Under the pieces are notes generated by a model. That model saw only the letters and a program-made list of their open reading frames with translations. It did not search any database and was not told the DNA's origin. A stretch of DNA of 64,000 nt. Origin: Siphonodentalium dalli. Lineage: Eukaryota > Mollusca > Scaphopoda > Gadilida > Siphonodentaliidae. The DNA lies in contig CP136061.1 in assembly GCA_032622095.1 (NCBI GenBank), forward strand, positions 14,089,287 through 14,153,286, given 5' to 3'. Positions 59,500-64,000 of the stretch are shown here, in pieces (the stretch's first letter is position 1; each line of letters begins with the position of its first letter). A program made the translations under genes and the position numbers.

Positions 59500-60300
59500 A
59501 CTAGCCGATGAGCCCTACGTTGTCCGGGCTATTCAAAAACCAAATTTCAAGTCGATAGCTCTACCCGTTTCCGAGATCTGGTCTGCGCATGCGCGAAGCT
59601 GGCGTCGCAGGGGCTCGGCGACCCGATAAAATTCGTATCCGGGGCAAGATACATTCACATACCAAATTTCAAGTCGATAGCTCCACCCGTTTCCGAGATC
59701 TCGTCTGCGCATGCGCGAAACTGGCGTCGCACGGGCTCGGCGACCCGATAAAATTCGATTAGCCCGACGTTGTCCGGGCTATTCAAAAACCAAATTTCAA
59801 GTCGATAGCTCTACCCAGCCCGACGATGTCCGGGCTATTCAGAAACCAAATTTCAAGTCGATAGCTCCGAGATCTGGTCTGCGCATGCGCGAAGCTTGCG
59901 TCGCACGGGCTCGGCGATCCGATAAATATCGTATCCGGGGCAAGATACATTCACTTACCAAATTTCAAGTCGATAGCTCTACCCGTTTCCGAGATCTCGT
60001 CTGCGCATGCGCGAAGCTGGCGTCCCACGGGCCCGGCGACCCGATAAAATTCGTAACCGGGGCAAGATACATTCACATACCAAATTCCAAGTCGATAGCT
60101 CCACCCGTTTCCGAGATCTGGTCTGCGCATGCGCTGCACGGGCGCCGCACGGGCTCGCCAATACGACAACGTCCACCGCCTGATCAAACTACACACACGT
60201 ACCAAGTTTCGTCACGATCGGTCGAGAATCGTATATTTGTATAAATGACAAACATACAGACAAACAAACAGACAGAGGTCTTCAAAATATATAGGAGATA
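59500..60300 (+). repeat. ~120-bp tandem repeat with ACAGACAAACAAACAGACAG tail
   Basis: Six occurrences of AAATTTCAAGTCGATAGCTC (about 59541, 59668, 59791, 59846, 59961, 60081) with CCGTTTCCGAGATCT, GTCTGCGCATGCGCGAAGCT and TATCCGGGGCAAGATACATT between. The last part switches to ACCAAGTTTCGTCACGATCG and ends in a CAGACAAACAAACAGACAG run and ATATATAGG. A tail of this kind is common at the end of invertebrate interspersed repeats (general knowledge, not identified to family). A 177-codon ORF crosses the array and is not a gene. Confidence 0.85.
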
Positions 60301-61732
60301 TATTAGGCGAGCGGCAGAGACCCAATTTTTTCTCGGATAAATGGGCCTATGGGATGGGAAGGTCATACTGACACAACGATTGAACACATACATAATGTTC
60401 TACCATTTTCCATCGCTTTTGGGGTCAAATATGGCGATTTTAGTGAATAAAGGTTGATTTTTGGAATTGGGATATAACTTGGACATGATACATTTTTGGA
60501 CACCGGGCATTTTATATGACGTTGTAATCGGCCTGATGTATGCTTTATGTGCGAATATGACTTAATTGGACCCCAATAGGACACCAAAGGTGGCACGGTT
60601 GTCATGGAATCATGTCGCGTTTTCACTATACATTTGCAGATTTCAAGAAAAACTTGAGGACACATATGAGGCTGTAATAAATACATTTTAATAATGGTCA
60701 ATGAGTATGAGTCTCTAATACATAGTAATTGTAATTTCGTATTTGCATAAAACAGTAACACAATTCGACGTATAAATAAATTGGTGAATGGGTCGACGTC
60801 TTTTACATTCAATTAGATATTTCAGAAATATCACGGGGATTTGGAAAAATGTTTTCCCATATATTCAGTTAATATATACTCTGCCTATCATAAATTAATA
60901 TATATAAAAGTTATCCAGACCCCTGTGTGTCGAAGTACCATACTCATGTATTATCAGTTTCGCACAAAATTTTCGTTAGGAATTTATCGAACACCGTACA
61001 TCATGCAATAAATTTATATTCTAGTTGAAACAATTTATAAATGACTATTACTGATTTAATATACATCCGATGTGACAACTTATCTATATAAGGATACAGT
61101 AATTGCGCCTAAGTTCACCTGGTCATGTGAATGATGATTGTGAAATTTTACAAGAGAACAAAGTATAGATTACAAACAATAGCAATATCTAGAGCAGAGA
61201 TATATACATTATTCCAAGACATAGACATATAATAAAAGCAAATGTTTGCCCAAGTATATCTAAATGATTCAAGTGGCGCTGTAACATTAGCCGGAAATTT
61301 AAGTGTGGAAAATTCAATGAGTCTTCTAATTATTATTGTTAGCATCAACTTTTTAGATGATACTTGTCATTATGTAATTATGAATGCATATCACAGTTAA
61401 CACTTAATATACCTCTTACAAGTGATCGAAATAAGTTCAATTTTGTTTTGAAAACACAAAAAGGCGCTCTCTGACAAAACATACACATCCAAAACTACCT
61501 TACACAGTGTGGACCACATATTATAATCTGAATTAGACGCGTGTGGCTGAACTTATCGGTTATGTATCATACATAGTAGAAATTAAGTTATTATATCTCA
61601 AAAGCAAAGTTTTTGGCATGTTTTGTCGTGACACTTATGTACATCCGGCAAAAGAATCTCAAAATGAGATATAACAGTTGTCAATAGCAATTGAAATGTT
61701 CAAATCAGAAGTATGCATTGTGTCCATTCTAA
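60301..61732. other. Gene-free region
   Basis: A 149-codon minus-strand ORF (60363-60812) shows no recognisable family. The rest is AT-rich and featureless to my reading. Confidence 0.45.
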
Positions 61733-64000
61733 TTATTTATTTACACAGTCTTCTAATGCACCGCATTTACAGAGCGCAATGCATGGCAACTTATTTTTGC
61801 AAACAAGTGCATGCCGATGCGCACCGTCCACTCTTGGACTTGGTACAAGCACAAACAAGATTTGACAATATTTCAGAGGCTGATTTTCCTTCAAAATATA
61901 TCGGAATGAGTCCGTTATCACTCCTCTGCCACCCTTTCTCCGCAGCGTTGTTGATGTCTGGCGTTGGAGTTGTGGACGCGAGCCAAATTTTCAGCTGCAA
62001 ACTGGCACGTAAAACATGCTGTCTAAAACTGAACTCACATGGCGGTAGTTTCGACACAGTTGACTCCTTTGTACATGACATCTTTGTCCGGAGTGCGTTC
62101 AAAGAGGAATGTTCATTCGATGCTCTACCCTTTAGGCAATAACACCACGAGAACAGTCAATTGATTGTGATATGTCTCCTGTTCCCAAGTCGCACAGGTA
62201 GCTACAGTAGTCTTGCTGTCCGAGGTAAACATTTAATGCGGTCTTCTTCCCAATTCCATAAAATGAAGAATTCGTATCGCAACATGTTAAGGCATGTACT
62301 GACAACAAATTCCGACAACTGTTGCTTCCCAATTTGACTGCTACTTCACGAGCGGCTATAAATCGATGCCGTGCTTTCACTCCCATTTCAAACCACAGTT
62401 CGGTCAAATTACTGAATGTGTGGTAAAAATGTAGCATTAACACAAAAACATCCGTGTCCGGTGACTTTATTGTTATTCGTCCGTGACCTGATGTGAAGAC
62501 TTCGCGGTCGCAATACTCAGCACATAAAAGCATCCGAGTGTCAGCTTCTTCGTGTGTGCATTCTAGAAATTTCACACCGCTTACGTTGGTTGATGTCAGC
62601 GATACAGTTCTTTTTCCTTCACGGAAACCCCCTGAAAGGATTATCAGCTTGTTTTCTGGGAGAAGGGGTGGACTGTTTTCAGTTATATATTTGCAAATAT
62701 AGTCAACAAGCGCAGCTTTGTTACTTGAAAATCCGAGGAATGTTCTCCACTTTGGTATCGCACGGGTAGCAATAATGTCATACTGTGCGTCCTGTTGAGA
62801 GAACTTAGAGCGATTTTTCCTCTCTTCACTTTTGATGGAGTCGGCGATATCATATCGGTCAAATACATCCATTACAATATCCGATTTTCCTAGACCCTTC
62901 AGTAACTCCTGCAGGTAACTTTCTGCAAAATCCTCAAATTTCTTGTAAAGATTCCCATTCATTGCTTGGATGATAGCCATACCGTCCCTTATATACACTG
63001 ACTGAGCACCGTTGAAAGACTTCTGTGTAGTGATAGTGGGTGATTCTCTCTCTTTCTCTAGTTTGTTCAGTAGATCTGATTTTTTTACATTTCCGCATAC
63101 TACCGTCTTCATGGAACAGTGATGTTGGAACAACACCTATCGGGTAACTGAGAACGGTGTCCAAACTCATATGTCTAGAAGAGGTGAGCAACAACGCACG
63201 TCGAAATATCAATTCCGATGTCATTTTAGCTACTTTTGTTTCTCCTCCCATATTTATTTTACTTGCTGTATTCATATTCTCAAATGTCCTTTTAATAGGC
63301 TGATGAAAACTAGTAGATTGTCCTGTAGATAATGTGGAATTTACAAACTGTTCCATCTTCTCTTGGCCGATAGCTAAAGCGTTGAGCAAATATTCCTGGA
63401 CTGATTTTGAAGCATGGAGCCCTGAAGATATATTGACTAGTACCTCTGGATGGCTTTCATCATCAACATTGAATGGGTTGGTCATGTTGCATTTTATATG
63501 ATCTGCTATTTTCTTTACATGCATTTCATCTTCAGCCATCGATGCAGGTTTCAATTGTTCGCGTACCTTTATGTTCCCATTTTCGCCCTGCAGTCCACAT
63601 CTACTCTGCATTGCAGCTGAGTATGATCCCATTATGTGCCGTGTTAGCATCCATCGTAACATAGCAGGTTTATTTCTGGTTAGGCCCACAATACCGCTAT
63701 TGCTCTTTGAATCTCGTATTACTGTCCTTTCTGTCGCCATGTCGCTCCATTTTCCATTAAAAGAACCTGATATTTCCCTGAATGTAAACTGACCATCCAC
63801 AAATGATTTGTCTACGTCAACAGGAAGATTCAGCATATCAAGCAAGTATGCTGGTGTCCATCTAGAGTAATTCGTTCTGTTGGTTGCAAAGAAGTAAGGT
63901 ATCATCTCGGCTTACGTGGCGAGGTGCATCTTCCAGTCCCCTGTCCGTTCCGATCGAATATTATTGAGTAGGATTAGCACTGCGTTGATGAACATGCTCC
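61733..64000 (-). pseudogene. Broken FEN1/XPG-like nuclease family ORF, 5' end outside window
   Basis: The reading runs right to left, without introns, for about 750 codons. The N-terminal part (63905 to about 63087) has a WSDMATER-type block and a GLTRNKP block, which I recognise from a multicopy uncharacterised invertebrate family. The middle part (63136-62132) looks like a FEN1/XPG/PIN-like nuclease. Counting from its first Met it has RDG at 50-52, VFDRYD at 91-96, EEAD at 196-199, SPDTD at 225-229, CCD at 285-287 and a GIGKKTA helix-hairpin-helix loop at 294-300, so the acidic metal-ligand set appears present. The C-terminal part (about 62134-61733) has LPP, a GW and a cysteine cluster. 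Breaks: an in-frame TAA at 63912-63914, one extra A in a seven-A run (plus-strand T run 63080-63086), a shift near 62134, and a shift at the T5 run 61794-61798. Intronless structure and decay suggest a transposon-borne or retrocopied gene. Uncorrected long-read indels could explain the three shifts, less easily the stop. Family function is unknown; the nuclease call is inference from motifs. Confidence 0.75.

Noticed and set aside
60363-60812. 149-codon minus-strand ORF
   Set aside because: No family resemblance or supporting context; chance ORFs of this size are expected among many AT-rich kilobases.
61678-62142. 154-codon plus-strand ORF
   Set aside because: Antisense shadow of the FEN1-like pseudogene, whose minus-strand frames carry the family motifs.
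63080-63086. Programmed -1 frameshift at the seven-A run
   Set aside because: The needed shift is +1 relative to the upstream frame, so the usual -1 slippery heptamer model does not fit; an indel is simpler.

Overview
This 64 kb window looks like a eukaryotic, probably marine invertebrate, genome segment. It is AT-rich, intron-poor in anything recognisable, has no bacterial gene organisation and is dominated by repeats. A degenerate TTAGGG-type tract, fragments of non-LTR retrotransposons and a multicopy invertebrate FEN1-like ORF family fit a mollusc or other lophotrochozoan, but the sequence alone does not fix the taxon. I find no intact host gene. The only extended coding sequence is a broken, intronless copy of the FEN1/XPG-like family at the right edge (minus strand, 61.7-64.0 kb, continuing beyond the window).

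Layout. 0-1.9 kb: non-coding, with a 100-bp direct repeat pair and hairpins. 1.93-4.5 kb: minisatellite with nested 42/31/20-bp units. 5.7-8.5 kb: a 35-bp minisatellite split by a 2.6-kb TA-flanked element, which itself holds a 484-bp Tc1-like element. 8.95-13.5 kb: three copies of a ~235-bp block; between copies 1 and 2 lie two expanded minisatellites, and between copies 2 and 3 the same motifs occur about once each. 13.6-14.1 kb: a second 42-bp minisatellite. 17.1-18.4 kb: a TA-flanked element with ~104-bp terminal inverted repeats. 19.2-22.3 kb: long inverted repeats around a tandem array, with a hAT-like element inserted in the array. 24.6-25.2 kb: telomere-like tract. 25.6-28.3 kb: ~120-190-bp tandem repeats carrying two palindromic insertions. 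28.9-39.2 kb: ~30-bp array and a highly degenerate dispersed family, a duplicated retrotransposon fragment, hairpins and a TTAA-flanked element. 40.1-41.0 kb: 44-bp minisatellite. 42-53 kb: a cluster of elements built from an ~75-bp palindrome, a poly-G-ended element and retrotransposon fragments. 53.1-54.0 kb: 22-bp array interrupted by a second TTAA element. 54.8-57.2 kb: ~102-bp satellite. 59.0-60.3 kb: retrotransposon tail and a ~120-bp repeat. 61.7-64.0 kb: the FEN1-like pseudogene.

No genes act together here. The biology is repeat dynamics: transposons of at least three target-site classes (TA, TTAA and 7-8 bp) sit inside tandem arrays, allowing relative dating. Many coordinates of array edges are approximate because they were read by eye; superfamily assignments of non-autonomous elements are inferences from termini and target duplications.
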